In this document: piece after piece, positions 1 through 10,526 of the stretch
Numbering within the stretch: position 1 is the first letter of the stretch
How the letters are laid out: the number at the start of each line of letters is the position of its first letter
Assembly (NCBI RefSeq): GCF_022965805.1
Contig: NC_133116.1
Location: forward strand, 8,886,601-8,950,600
Direction: 5' to 3'
From: Primulina eburnea
Taxonomy: Eukaryota; Streptophyta; Magnoliopsida; Lamiales; Gesneriaceae
DNA: 64,000 nucleotides
The notes under the pieces: generated by a model
What the model was told of the DNA's origin: nothing
What the model saw: the letters and a program-made list of their open reading frames with translations, nothing else
Database searches by the model: none
Made by a program: the position numbers and the translations under genes

Positions 1-67
1 CCCGGGCGGTAGAAAAGCAACGCCCGAGCGCCGGTGTTTATCGAAGTACGTCGCGGGCAGAAGATGT

Positions 68-175
68 GGCGCCCGGGCGGTAGATTGTCACCGCCCGAGC
101 GCCAAGGGTGCACTTCGTAAGTGCTCGAACCGAGAAGGCCGCGCCCGGGCGGTAAATTATTACCGCCCGAGCGCC
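68..175. repeat. GC-rich hairpin repeats in Gypsy-A 5' LTR
   Basis: Two complete inverted repeats have left arm GGCGCCCGGGCGGT or similar and right arm ACCGCCCGAGCGCC or similar: arms at 68-81/90-103 and 141-155/160-175. A third, at 1-32, is truncated and has a base change. Each would form a stem of about 14 bp with one mismatch and a short loop. They recur intact in the 3' LTR. Confidence 0.85.
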
Positions 176-286
176 GACCAAAAGTTGTGAAAGGAAGCCA
201 CGTTTCGTTTTGCATGCAAGTTGGTATATATATATAGCCGACCAAAAGTTGTGAAAGGAAGCCACGTTTCGTTTTGCATGCAAGTT

Positions 287-288
<2 letters not shown>

Positions 289-326
<38 letters not shown>
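289..326. repeat. (TA)n microsatellite in Gypsy-A 5' LTR
   Basis: A pure TA dinucleotide run of about 38 bp, longer than the matching run in the 3' LTR (about 10495-10521). It lies downstream of the hairpins and could serve as a TATA-like promoter element, which is inference. Confidence 0.9.
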
Positions 327-330
<4 letters not shown>

Positions 331-1871
331 CAAACGTGATAACCTTGGAGAAACAAGAAGAAAGCTCCGAGAATAGCTTGAAATTCTTACGCCTTTTTGG
401 TGAGGAGTTCGTCTGATTTTGAATCCGAACACAGTACTGTGTTCCTGTCAGAGCAGGCTACAACTGGACGTAAGTTTTGTTACGTTTAGACATGTTTTGA
501 AATTATGATGTTGTCAGAATTGAATAGAAACCAGATATAGTGTTTCTGCTACAATAGAGATTGTATAATCGAAGTCAGATTTAAGAATAGACTGATTATG
601 CAATTGTTATGAATTTCGGAGTGAAATTGATTGAGATTTGATATCAGATTTGTGTTGATATTGATTCTGACTGCACAAATATAGAGATTATGAATTGTAC
701 TGATACTGATTATGAATTCTGATAGTATATCTGTGATGTTGAGATTAACGGGGTATCAAGACTGTATTGTTATGCCGTGGAAATATCAGTTGATTAGATT
801 GATCAGATTCAGTAATGAATTAGATTATACCTTGTTCAGATATGGATCAGATTATATACTTATTTGAGTATTGATCAGAACAGGTTCTGAATTGAATTAT
901 ATACTGATATTGTATTTATGTGATTGTCATTGCCAGACCGGGTATGGACAGATCAGAATACAAGACTTCGTCTTCGTCAGACCGGGACGACAAAGGTATA
1001 AATAAATGCTGATTCGGGATTGCACAACTCAAGTTAGGTTTGACTTGAGTTTCCCTAAATCACATACTTTATTTATTGCATTGATATCTGCAGATTATCA
1101 GATTGATAAGTTAATGTGTTGACTTAGAACAGAGTCAGAGTCCGAGTCTAGGGCAGACAGCCTAGCTAGGGCAGAACCGCCGAGTCTTTCTCAGAACCTA
1201 TAAGACTCTAGACTTACGGTGTATCGACGCGCTTAAATTTAGATCGACGTTTAATGTAGACACTCGATACAGCATACCGAAGTCTAAATTAGATCGGGAT
1301 CCCTAGATTAGAATGAGAGATGAGTCAAGTCTTAGATAGTGAGACTAGAGTTTGATTTACAGATCCGTATTAATTATGTTTCGTAGATTACGATTCATGT
1401 TTTATTTACAGACTTGTATTGATACATGTTGTTGATTATGCTACATGTGATAAGATATAATTCATGCTTTTATATATGTTTTATATGCTTGCATGATTAC
1501 ATTGTTTATACTGGGATATTTATATCTCACCGGAGTATCCGGCTGTTGTCTTGTTTTGAATGTGTGCATAACAACAGGTGGGACAGGATCGGGGTCCAGA
1601 AGAAGATGAGAGATCAAGATTAGAGTGGTGATTCCGGACTTAGATGTAGATAGGTTTCATTACTAGATCACAGTAGTTGAACCGTAGTTTTAAACTAGAT
1701 GAATGAAGTACAAGATTTGTAATTATTATACTGGTTTGTATAATAGATTGATTCCATTACCTTCCGCAATTACATTTTAAAAATAAAATTTTTAGACCCT
1801 GTTTATCTGAATTGATAATTAGTCCCAATGACGATTAAGAAGATGATTAGCGTCCGGGTCCCCACAACAGG

Positions 1872-1883
1872 TGGTATCAGAGC
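1872..1883 (+). promoter_or_regulatory. Primer-binding site of Gypsy-A
   Basis: TGGTATCAGAGC, complementary to the 3' end of plant initiator methionine tRNA, lies 5 bp after the LTR end. It fixes the LTR boundary and the plus orientation. Confidence 0.9.
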
Positions 1884-2237
1884 TGATAGTTCCTTTAGAC
1901 TTAGATTATCAGAACGATAGATCCTTTAGACTGAAATAGTCAGAACTGATAGATCTTTTAGATTGAGATAGAAGAGAATGAGCGGGGTAGATTGAATTTT
2001 CTTACCTTGCATGTGATTGCTAGCATGATTTATTGCTTTCCCTATTACATGTTGTCTGTATCTGAGTTGATTGCAGCATGTAATTGTTAAGCCTGAGTCA
2101 GATTTGATTCTCGATCAGCAGTAAGATGATCAGAGAAAGATTTCAACAGATTGGTTGTACTTGGGTTACTAATGTTTTGGTAATCAGATATACCGCCTCG
2201 GAGAATTCCAGAAAGAGGTAGTACTTCGACTAGCCAG

Positions 2238-3149
2238 ATGGGTGTGTCAGAAAATTTAATAGAAACAGAATTGAAGAAGTTTCAGTCGTTTCAACCGCCG
2301 ATTCTAAATGGTACTGAGACGCCAGTAGATTGTGAGAATTGGCTTGAAGAAATAGAGATGCTATTTGAATTCCTTGGGTTCACAGATGCTTGTAGAATTA
2401 CACTGAGTGAGAACCAGCTACAGAAGAGTGCAAGGGAATGGTGGTTAGTAACCAAGAAATTCCTGGAGCAGCGTAGTCCATTGATTTTGTGGAAAATTTT
2501 TAAGATTGAATTCTACCAAAGATTTATCCCCGTATCGTACAGACAAGACAAAAGTACAGAGTCTTCGAATTTGAAACAAGGGCACTTGAGTATTGATGCA
2601 TATTTGGCTCAGTTCTTTACGTTACTACGTTTTGTCCCTCATGTGGCTAGGAATGATGAAGCTATGTCTCGTCAGTTCATTCAGGGATTGAATCCGGAGA
2701 TACGTGCATTGGTGAATGCAAAAAGATTGATTAATTTTTCTGATACCTTAAACAGAGCCAAAAGAGCAGAAACAGTCTTGATGGGACGAAAGGAAGCCTC
2801 ATATGATCTTCCAGCACCGAGTTCACAGCAACTGCCTTCCAGAATAGAGATTGGCAGTAGCGGTCGTGACAAGAAAGAACCACTGAAAATGCGAGAGGAG
2901 CAATTTATGAAGTTAGAAAGTGGTTCGTCTAGCTCCAGTGGTTCTAGCCCGAGTTATACTGGAATATATTGCAGGACTTGCGGAGGGAGACATCCCACAG
3001 AGCAATGCCGGGGAGTGACTGGCAGATGCAATATCTGTAAACAGCCAGGTCATTTTGCTAGAGTTTGTCCTCAGAGAGGTTCCCGAAGATTTCAGGGAGC
3101 AGGACCATCTGGATATGGTGATCGAAGAACAGCCCCAGGAGACACTTGA
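2238..3149 (+). CDS. Gag of Gypsy-A (303 aa, intact)
   Basis: The retrotransposon capsid/nucleocapsid protein that packages element RNA. The N-terminal two-thirds is a Retrotrans_gag domain (NWLEEIEMLFEFLGF near residue 35, then AREWW and IDAYLAQF motifs). Near residue 245 comes a Cys/His cluster (CRTCGGRHPTEQC) directly followed by a CCHC zinc knuckle (CNICKQPGHFARVC). It stops with TGA after a short basic tail. The same layout occurs in the gag of Gypsy-B, so both come from related Gypsy families of Tekay/Retand-like gag type (clade is inference). The open frame contrasts with the ruined pol downstream, suggesting selection or recent copying of gag alone. The ATG at 2238 is the first in frame. 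Confidence 0.85.
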   Translation: MGVSENLIETELKKFQSFQPPILNGTETPVDCENWLEEIEMLFEFLGFTDACRITLSENQLQKSAREWWLVTKKFLEQRSPLILWKIFKIEFYQRFIPVSYRQDKSTESSNLKQGHLSIDAYLAQFFTLLRFVPHVARNDEAMSRQFIQGLNPEIRALVNAKRLINFSDTLNRAKRAETVLMGRKEASYDLPAPSSQQLPSRIEIGSSGRDKKEPLKMREEQFMKLESGSSSSSGSSPSYTGIYCRTCGGRHPTEQCRGVTGRCNICKQPGHFARVCPQRGSRRFQGAGPSGYGDRRTAPGDT

Positions 3150-4092
3150 TGATATAGTGGCAGGTACTATTACTCTATGATTATGTTGCATGTGTATTGA
3201 TGTATACTAAGTCATTCATTATGAGTATCTTTGAAATAATTTCATTGAGATAGGTTGTACCTGTTGAGTCTGGTTGTACTGTAGTAGTAATTTCCTGGTG
3301 TTAGGAAAGAAAGATTGATATCAGAGATTTCTGCGAAATATCATAAACTACAGTAAGATAAGAATGAGATCGAGTTAGATTATGATATACTTGTGTTTCA
3401 GATTTGATTGCATTATTGATATTAATATGCTAAACAAGTACAGAACTAGAGTATAAGATTCAGACCAGATATGGCTGATAAGTAGAGATTCTACGATAAG
3501 AATTCTAGATTTAGAATTTCTTTGATACTGGTATAGTCTATGACTCGATTATTACAGAAAGGAACAGATGGTATCCCTATGTATTCAGTAGATTTGCTGA
3601 AATCAAGCATAGCATTGGCAGATTTGTCGATGATATAAGACTTGATTGATATTGCCAGATAAGATTTTAGAATGGCTGGATATCAGAAAGAAAGATAGAT
3701 TTCAGAATTGAATTCAGATCAGATATTAATTGTTGTTTTAGAATTCAGTACAAAATGATATTGAATGTGCAGAATGACACTGAATGAATTGAAAGATCAG
3801 TATAAAAGTACCGACCAGGAGTTACGTCTGATTTAATGTTTCTCTTTGGTATGTTTCAGTATGTTCAGAGATATTCGGATAATTTCATGCTTATTATATC
3901 TATGATATGGGATATATTTGCAGCATCTGATTGATTGAATCGAATATTTGAAGATTGTATCGAATATTTTAAGAACTGTGCTTATTGTATACAGAAATTA
4001 TTCAGATAAGAATCCTGCTTGAAACAGATTGTATTCAGAGTATGGGGTATCTGAAGTTAGTATACTGATTGATATTGACACAGTTGAGATTA
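3150..4092 (+). pseudogene. Decayed pol interior of Gypsy-A, left part
   Basis: No ORF of useful length. Short stretches in shifting frames hint at Gypsy reverse transcriptase: an LNELKDQ-like segment near 3785-3815, and text resembling the region around the catalytic DD motif near 3840-3990. Many stops and frameshifts are present. The tract is AT-rich and dominated by CAGA/GATT words. Gypsy-B interrupts it at 4093-4097 (target TGATC). The RT assignment is weak. Confidence 0.45.
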
Positions 4093-4097
4093 TGATC

Positions 4098-5611
4098 GGT
4101 AGTGACCCGTTCCAGAATCACCTACTAGTTGAGAACTAAGCATGCAATTAACTTAATTATTAAAAATCAGAGATAACAGCGGAAAATAAGGCCAACGACA
4201 ATAGTTATACAACCCAATAGAAAATCCAGAACAACTCAACTTAACTGAAATATACGGTACAACCAAATCGAATCAAAGAGATACCGAAGAATTAAACCAA
4301 CCAGCTACTCAACGTCCTCCTCCTCCTCCTGAGTTGTCCAACCTGAGGCCTGCCCCGTGGGAATGGGGTGTCCAAGATAAACAAAACCGAGGACGTGAGC
4401 GATAAGAACGCCCAGTACAAAAGCATGAGTATACAAACCTATATGAAATGCACATGCTATGATATGATACCAGGGTAGTCAAGAAACAGGAGTCACAAAA
4501 GATCTCAAAATGCTCAGTCTAGAGGCGCCAAGTGGATAGTGCCGCGCGGTCCAACCTCTGGGTCACTGCATCCACTGCAAGAACAGACGTGGACCTAAAA
4601 TGTCCCGGACCACCGAAGCCCTCCCGACCCGTCGGCCACTGTGTACTCTCGGTGTCCATGCGTCCACAAGACAAGACAGGGCTGAGCGGCCCCACAAGAT
4701 ATAGCTTATCTCGAAAGAGATACAGCTCAACAGTAAAGGCTATCTCGAAGAAGATACGGCTCAACATGAAATGCAACGTGCAGTAATAAACGTGACATAA
4801 TAGCATGCATCATATGACATATATCAATGCACCACATAATCATGCAACACATATAAGAATGTATACTCAACCAGGATATCTCGGATAGTACTTTCGTACC
4901 TCTATCACAGCAAGCCTAGCCTTACGCAACACCGCTAATCAGGTCTAGAACAAGCCTATGCATCAAAAGCATACCCAATGAACAATACTACCATGCTCAA
5001 CTAGCAAAACCAATACTCCCTAGTACTACCAAAGGTTTAGGGTTTACCTTCGTCCGTCGACAGCCCTTTGATGTCGATTGCCTCGTAACTCAGGCTTCGC
5101 TACACTACCAATCCTGGCAGCTCTTGGCTATCGCTCGACCGACAACTAACCCTAGAAACCTTCCAAATCTCTCAAATATGAGACACAACTCAAGGATTGT
5201 TAATACAAAATGAGGAAATCCGAGCACTATTTATAGGCTATGTTCGGATCCACCGAACCCACTTCGGAACGTCCGAACTCCTACGTGTCCATCAGCTCTT
5301 GACACCTCACGATCGGATCCACCGAACCTACACTTCGGAACGTCCGAACTCCCACGTGTCCATCGGCTCTTGACACCTCACGATCGGATCCACCGAACCT
5401 ACACTTCGGAACGTCCGAACTCCCACGTGTCCATCGGATCTTGACACCTCACGATCGGATCCACCGAACTCACTTCGGATCGTCCGAACGCTTCGGTGCT
5501 ACCGAACCATCTTCGGTCCGTCCGATCATGACCACGATCAAAATTACACATTAAACCTTCTTAATCACCATTAATCCGTTAATTACCCAATTTGGAATTC
5601 GGGCTACTACA
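4098..5611 (-). repeat. Gypsy-B LTR (left; the 3' LTR on the minus strand)
   Basis: It aligns without gaps to 7031-8544. Its first plus-strand base is G instead of the T expected for a TG...CA LTR. It contains U3 tandem repeats (5245-5470), a TATA box (TATAAATAG on minus, 5227-5235) and a telo-box-like TTTAGGGTTTA (5036-5046). Short ORFs within it (for example 4519-4806) have no recognisable homology and recur in the other LTR only because it is a copy. Confidence 0.95.
5245..5470 (-). repeat. U3 tandem repeats with G-box/ABRE cores (Gypsy-B left LTR)
   Basis: Three units of 69, 71 and 71 bp plus a partial fourth, starting at 5245, 5314, 5385 and 5456. Each carries inverted TTCGGA/TCCGAA words and an ACGTG core. 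In units two and three the core is a perfect CACGTG (5353-5358, 5424-5429), in the context GGACACGTGGG on the minus strand. They sit just upstream of the TATA box in element orientation, where LTR enhancers lie. Confidence 0.88.
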
Positions 5612-5645
5612 TTCTCCCCCCCTTAAAAAGATTTCGTCCTCGAAA

Positions 5646-5880
5646 TCAGGCTTTAGAGGATGAACAAAACGAAATAACAACATCGTTATCCTCAAAATCT
5701 AAGGGACAACCCATCACTAGACGCTTAGCTAACACCGAATGACCCATCGGAGTAGAAACGGAAAGAATGATGTCTAGAGAAACATACGGTAACTTATGAC
5801 GCTTAACAAAATCGTGCAGAAATGAATGAATGCGATGCTCCGGTATCAATAAGAACAAAAGCAGGAATACCGCATAAACG
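5646..5880 (-). pseudogene. Aspartic protease stub of Gypsy-B
   Basis: Directly after the gag stop the minus strand reads into a retroviral-type protease start, with active-site motif DTGASHSFI encoded at 5821-5847. After a frameshift it continues as 5858-5646 and then jumps to sequence resembling the end of Gypsy pol (FEDEIF-like) beside the polypurine tract. This shows the element arose by deletion of almost all of pol from an autonomous parent. Confidence 0.7.
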
Positions 5881-5902
5881 AAAAGTACCTGCTATGACTC
5901 TC

Positions 5903-6931
5903 TCAGTCATCTGCAGCCTGATCCTGGTTCAGCGCAAATACCTGACCTTGGGCACGAGGTCGAAGATTCGAACTACCCACTGCCTGACCCTGCCTCCTCT
6001 GCTGAACAGTCGTCTGTGATCCGGAACCAGATCCTGCTCCACCTCGCAACTGAGGACAATACTTCTTAATATGCCCCATCTCTCCGCACTGAAAACAAGC
6101 TCCCGCGACTGATCGGCATTGCTCCGAGGGATGGTTCTTCCCACAATGCACACAAGCATCCTTCTTATCACCAAAGCGGAAAACACCGCTAGACCGTGAT
6201 CCAGATCCAGAAGAAGAAGAACCAGATTTCTTGAACGACTGAGATCTAGGGCTCAAAGTACTCGGAGGTCTAGAAGAAAGAATAGCCCTACCACGCTGGA
6301 GACTGATCTCTGCCTGGCGACACCGGTTCACTAACCCATCGTAAGAAGTAGGATTATCACAGACAGTGACTCGATCAAAGATCTCCTGGTTAAGGCCCTG
6401 AAGGAAATGATCATACTTGGCCTCAGAACTGCCACTGATATGAGGCGCAAAGGGTAACAACTCGAAGAATTTCTGCTGATACTCATCAACAGACATACTA
6501 CCCTGCTTAAGGTTCAGGAGCTCAATCGTCTTCGCCTGGCGAAGGGCTGGAGGAAAATACAGCTGCATGAAAGCTGCACGGAAATCGGCCCAAGTCACCC
6601 TACCCTGGGACTGGACTATCGGCGCAGAAGTCGATCGCCACCACTTGCGCGCACGGCCCTCGAGAAGAAAACTAAGGGTCTCTATCTTCTGCTCCTCGGT
6701 GCACTGGAATGCACGGAAACAACTCTCCATGCGCTCTAACCAATCCTCAGCATCATCGGGAGTCTCACCACCAACTAAAGGCTTAGGCCCCATCTGAATA
6801 AAACGATGCAAATCAAAACGCCTAGGACCATCCCGACGATGACGATGTTCACGATGACGCCTACGATCGTCCTGGTCACCCCAACGACCTACACTTCCCT
6901 GACTACTCTCATCACCAAAGTGGTCAGCCAT
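5903..6931 (-). CDS. Gag of Gypsy-B (342 aa, intact)
   Basis: Capsid/nucleocapsid protein of the nested element. An acidic, Arg/His-rich N terminus (about 1-45) precedes a Retrotrans_gag domain (DWLERMESCFRAFQ near 60; ARKWW; SVDEYQQKFFELLPF). Then come a Ser/Arg-rich linker, a Cys/His cluster (CVHCGKNHPSEQC) and a CCHC knuckle (CFQCGEMGHIKKYC, near 280). The length is normal for a Gypsy gag and no lesion is visible. The ATG at 6931 lies about 85 bp from the primer-binding site, as expected for the first ORF. A TGA ends it just before the protease stub; in related elements gag usually runs on, so this stop may itself be derived. Confidence 0.9.
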   Translation of the reverse strand: MADHFGDESSQGSVGRWGDQDDRRRHREHRHRRDGPRRFDLHRFIQMGPKPLVGGETPDDAEDWLERMESCFRAFQCTEEQKIETLSFLLEGRARKWWRSTSAPIVQSQGRVTWADFRAAFMQLYFPPALRQAKTIELLNLKQGSMSVDEYQQKFFELLPFAPHISGSSEAKYDHFLQGLNQEIFDRVTVCDNPTSYDGLVNRCRQAEISLQRGRAILSSRPPSTLSPRSQSFKKSGSSSSGSGSRSSGVFRFGDKKDACVHCGKNHPSEQCRSVAGACFQCGEMGHIKKYCPQLRGGAGSGSGSQTTVQQRRQGQAVGSSNLRPRAQGQVFALNQDQAADD

Positions 6932-7014
6932 CGCTACAAGATAGAATAGGGAAAATGGTAAAATGGTCCACGAAAAATCCCAAAACAGAATCTATATCCC
7001 AAAATCGTAAGCAT

Positions 7015-7026
7015 GCTCTGATACCA
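7015..7026 (-). promoter_or_regulatory. Primer-binding site of Gypsy-B
   Basis: The minus strand reads TGGTATCAGAGC four bases inside the LTR, complementary to initiator-Met tRNA. This proves the reverse orientation of the element. Confidence 0.92.
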
Positions 7027-7030
7027 TAAA

Positions 7031-8544
7031 TGTAGTGACCCGTTCCAGAATCACCTACTAGTTGAGAACTAAGCATGCAATTAACTTAATTAATAAAAAT
7101 CAGAGATAACAGCGGAAAATAAGGCCAACGACAATAGTTATACAACCCAATAGAAAATCCAGAACAACTCAACTTAACTGAAATATACGGTACAACCAAA
7201 TCGAATCAAAGAGATACCGAAGAATTAAACCAACCAGCTACTCAACGTCCTCCTCCTCCTCCTGAGTTGTCCAACCTGAGGCCTGCCCCGTGGGAATGGG
7301 GTGTCCAAGATAAACAAAACCGAGGACGTGAGCGATAAGAACGCCCAGTACAAAAGCATGAGTATACAAACCTATATGAAATGCACATGCTATGATATGA
7401 TACCAGGGTAGTCAAGAAACAGGAGTCACAAAAGATCTCAAAATGCTCAGTCTAGAGGCGCCAAGTGGATAGTGCCGCGCGGTCCAACCTCTGGGTCACT
7501 GCATCCACTGCAAGAACAGACGTGGACCTAAAATGTCCCGGACCACCGAAGCCCTCCCGACCCGTCGGCCACTGTGTACTCTCGGTGTCCATGCGTCCAC
7601 AAGACAAGACAGGGCTGAGCGGCCCCACAAGATATAGCTTATCTCGAAAGAGATACAGCTCAACAGTAAAGGCTATCTCGAAGAAGATACGGCTCAACAT
7701 GAAATGCAACGTGCAGTAATAAACGTGACATAATAGCATGCATCATATGACATATATCAATGCACCACATAATCATGCAACACATATAAGAATGTATACT
7801 CAACCAGGATATCTCGGATAGTACTTTCGTACCTCTATCACAGCAAGCCTAGCCTTACGCAACACCGCTAATCAGGTCTAGAACAAGCCTATGCATCAAA
7901 AGCATACCCAATGAACAATACTACCATGCTCAACTAGCAAAACCAGTACTCCCTAGTACTACCAAAGGTTTAGGGTTTACCTTCGTCCGTCGACAGCCCT
8001 TTGATGTCGATTGCCTCGTAACTCAGGCTTCGCTACACTACCAATCCTGGCAGCTCTTGGCTATCGCTCGACCGACAACTAACCCTAGAAACCTTCCAAA
8101 TCTCTCAAATATGAGACACAACTCAAGGATTGTTAATACAAAATGAGGAAATCCGAGCACTATTTATAGGCTATGTTCGGATCCACCGAACCCACTTCGG
8201 AACGTCCGAACTCCTACGTGTCCATCAGCTCTTGACACCTCACGATCGGATCCACCGAACCTACACTTCGGAACGTCCGAACTCCCACGTGTCCATCGGC
8301 TCTTGACACCTCACGATCGGATCCACCGAACCTACACTTCGGAACGTCCGAACTCCCACGTGTCCATCGGCTCTTGACACCTCACGATCGGATCCACCGA
8401 ACTCACTTCGGATCGTCCGAACGCTTCGGTGCTACCGAACCATCTTCGGTCCGTCCGATCATGACCACGATCAAAATTACACATTAAACCTTCTTAATCA
8501 CCATTTATCCGTTAATTACCCAATTTGGAATTCGGGCTACTACA
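7031..8544 (-). repeat. Gypsy-B LTR (right; the 5' LTR on the minus strand)
   Basis: TGTAGTGACC...GGGCTACTACA on the plus strand, 1,514 bp, essentially identical to 4098-5611. As the 5' LTR it would carry the active promoter: TATA box TATAAATAG on minus at 8160-8168, with tandem enhancer-like repeats upstream of it at 8178-8403 and CACGTG cores at 8286-8291 and 8357-8362. Confidence 0.95.
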
Positions 8545-8549
8545 TGATC

Positions 8550-10090
8550 AGTGACTGAGAAAGATACCGATATCAGAAAGATCAGAAATATCAGAAATTT
8601 CAGAAACGTCAGATATGCCATAAATTTCTTTTCGGTTTGAATTGATAGATTATCGGTTATGATTGCTGTGTATATCTGCTTGAGTATTATTATTGTTCTA
8701 AAACAGTATTTGAGACAGATTATATTGTTTGGGGGCATGTTATATTTGCAGATGAGATATACCAATTGATCAGAACGGCATGAAGATATTTACCAGAAAT
8801 CCTTATTTTATGAGTTCACTGAACTCACTAGATCTGTATGAGATATTGCTATTTCGTCGCTGATTTGATATTATTGTTTTTCTGAGTCAGTGTTTGATAC
8901 CGATCAGTATGAACCGTTGAGATTATATACAGTTCAATCCGAATCAGAGTTGAATTCGAGAATTTCAGTGATTCAGAAATGTAATCAGAATGTTCAGAAA
9001 TTGATATTGATAGTCAGAGCCGAATACCAGGTAGGTATTTTTCTTTAAATTATATTATTAACTGATTTGTTTATACCAAATAGTTCGAATCTGAAATGAC
9101 AGATGGTGTCAGAAACAGAAAGTAGTAGATTCAGTTTTCAGTTTGATGACTGATAATACACAGTATTCGAACAGACAGTGTTGATATAGACAGATTTAGT
9201 CAGTTATGACAGAATTTATGCTGAAAGGTTGGCAGAAATTGTACTGATACGTCTGAATCGCCAATAAATGAAGATAGAAAGATAGAAATCAGAAGAGTTA
9301 TACAGAATTTGTATATTTCTGACTAGATATGAGAAGTATATTTCGATGAATTTCGTAATGAGATTTCTGTAATACTTTCCAGATATGATATGATATGATT
9401 GTGATTGACAAATTGTTCAATCTATATCTATTAGTTTGTACCAGATAACGTACAAACATGACCAAATGACAAAGATCGATGTCAAAGAAATGGTCAGATT
9501 GACTAGAAGATAGCCAGAGTGTGCTATCCAGATATTGGAAGATATCCAGAAAGCTGCAGTGCTGGATGTTAGCACTAGTTGGTATGACTGATTGTCACCG
9601 TGTGAATTATGGTACGATGGTATTTATCAAATTACCAGAGGGGTAATGAGATAGGTACAGACGAGACGTGGTACATCGAGTACCGCAGATTTCATTGATA
9701 CACGAATAATGTCTCGGAGATACCGAAGATAGGATCTGATACGGTCGGAGATATGACCAAGAAAAGATAGATAATTCAGAAAAGATAGATAATTCAGAAA
9801 AGAATAAAGATAGCTCAGACCAGACAGACTTATTATGCCAACATCGGATGGTGACGATTGGTATTTGAAGACAAAGATTGAGTATATCCTTGACCGGGAT
9901 AAACAGATTTGATAACAGCTGATAGTAATGAATTGTTATGAGCTGTGGTTTGGGGCATACGGATGTTGTATAGCCAGTATTGTGAGATGGAGATTTCAGA
10001 ACGGATTCATTGAGATGAGTTCTGCTTTGAACTCTGTATACAATTCTTCTGAATCAATGGTTGAGAGTTCGAGGACGAACTCAGATCTAA
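8550..10090 (+). pseudogene. Decayed pol interior of Gypsy-A, right part
   Basis: No long ORF. Around 9430-9600 the plus strand reads, with stops, like the Gypsy integrase core (ITYKHDQMTKIDVKEMVRL, then a DIQKAAVLDVSTSWYD-like stretch), matching the order seen in the intact integrase of Gypsy-C. Near 10070-10090 the usual end of Gypsy pol (FEDEL-like) precedes the polypurine tract. The rest is unrecognisable. Confidence 0.6.
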
Positions 10091-10102
10091 GAGGGGGAGA
10101 AA
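10091..10102 (+). promoter_or_regulatory. Polypurine tract of Gypsy-A
   Basis: GAGGGGGAGAAA immediately before the TGTAAGGCCC start of the 3' LTR, the plus-strand primer site for reverse transcription. Confidence 0.85.
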
Positions 10103-10494
10103 TGTAAGGCCCGAGAAATTTATCATGTTAATCCGAAACGATTTAACAATGGTTATTATAATCAGACACGATTTGCGGATAATTGACATGATCGAGATTA
10201 TACGGACTTGAATAAAGAAGCCGGACGTCGTCACATGGTGAGCCAAGAATTTCTGGCAGAATATGTGGCGCCCGGGCGGTAGAAAAGCACCGCCCGAGCG
10301 CCGGTGTTTATCGAAGTACGTCGCGGGCAGAAGATGTGGCGCCCGGGCGGTAGATTGTCACCGCCCGAGCGCCAAGGGTGCACTTCGTAAGTGCTCGAAC
10401 CGAGAAGGCCGCGCCCGGGCGGTAAATTATTACCGCCCGAGCGCCGACCAAAAGTTGTGAAAGGAAGCCACGTTTCGTTTTGCATGCAAGTTGG

Positions 10495-10526
<32 letters not shown>

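Larger units (their letters stand above)
1..1866 (+). repeat. Gypsy-A 5' LTR (left-truncated by window edge)
   Basis: This matches 10271-12062 nearly base for base and ends in CCCACA just before the primer-binding site. It differs from the 3' LTR by an extra tandem copy of a 62-bp segment (about 175-236 and 237-298) and a longer (TA)n run. It carries the GC-rich inverted repeats described separately. Confidence 0.92.
4098..8544 (-). mobile_element. Gypsy-B: gag-only (TR-GAG-like) non-autonomous Gypsy element, complete
   Basis: Two 1,514-bp LTRs (4098-5611 and 7031-8544) flank only 1.42 kb. The TGATC target duplication is perfect (4093-4097 and 8545-8549). On the minus strand the order is LTR, initiator-Met primer-binding site (7015-7026), gag, broken protease stub, polypurine tract (5612-5624), LTR. 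By eye the LTRs differ at about five positions with no indels, so the insertion is young. Reverse transcriptase, RNase H and integrase are wholly absent. This fits the known class of terminal-repeat retrotransposons with a GAG domain, which need an autonomous partner. Confidence 0.93.

Noticed and set aside
160..432. ORFs with repeated GARAV.IYRPGA-type peptides (also 10308-10628)
   Set aside because: The peptide repeat is a translation of GC-rich inverted DNA repeats in the LTR plus a TA microsatellite, not a protein family.
4519..4806. ORFs of 95 aa (minus) and 84 aa (plus), repeated identically at 7452-7739
   Set aside because: They are inside the two LTRs of Gypsy-B; identity reflects LTR duplication and no known domain is visible.
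10267..10445. Regularly spaced repeats that might suggest a CRISPR-like array
   Set aside because: Only three imperfect palindromes, spacers nearly identical between LTRs, in a plant retrotransposon.
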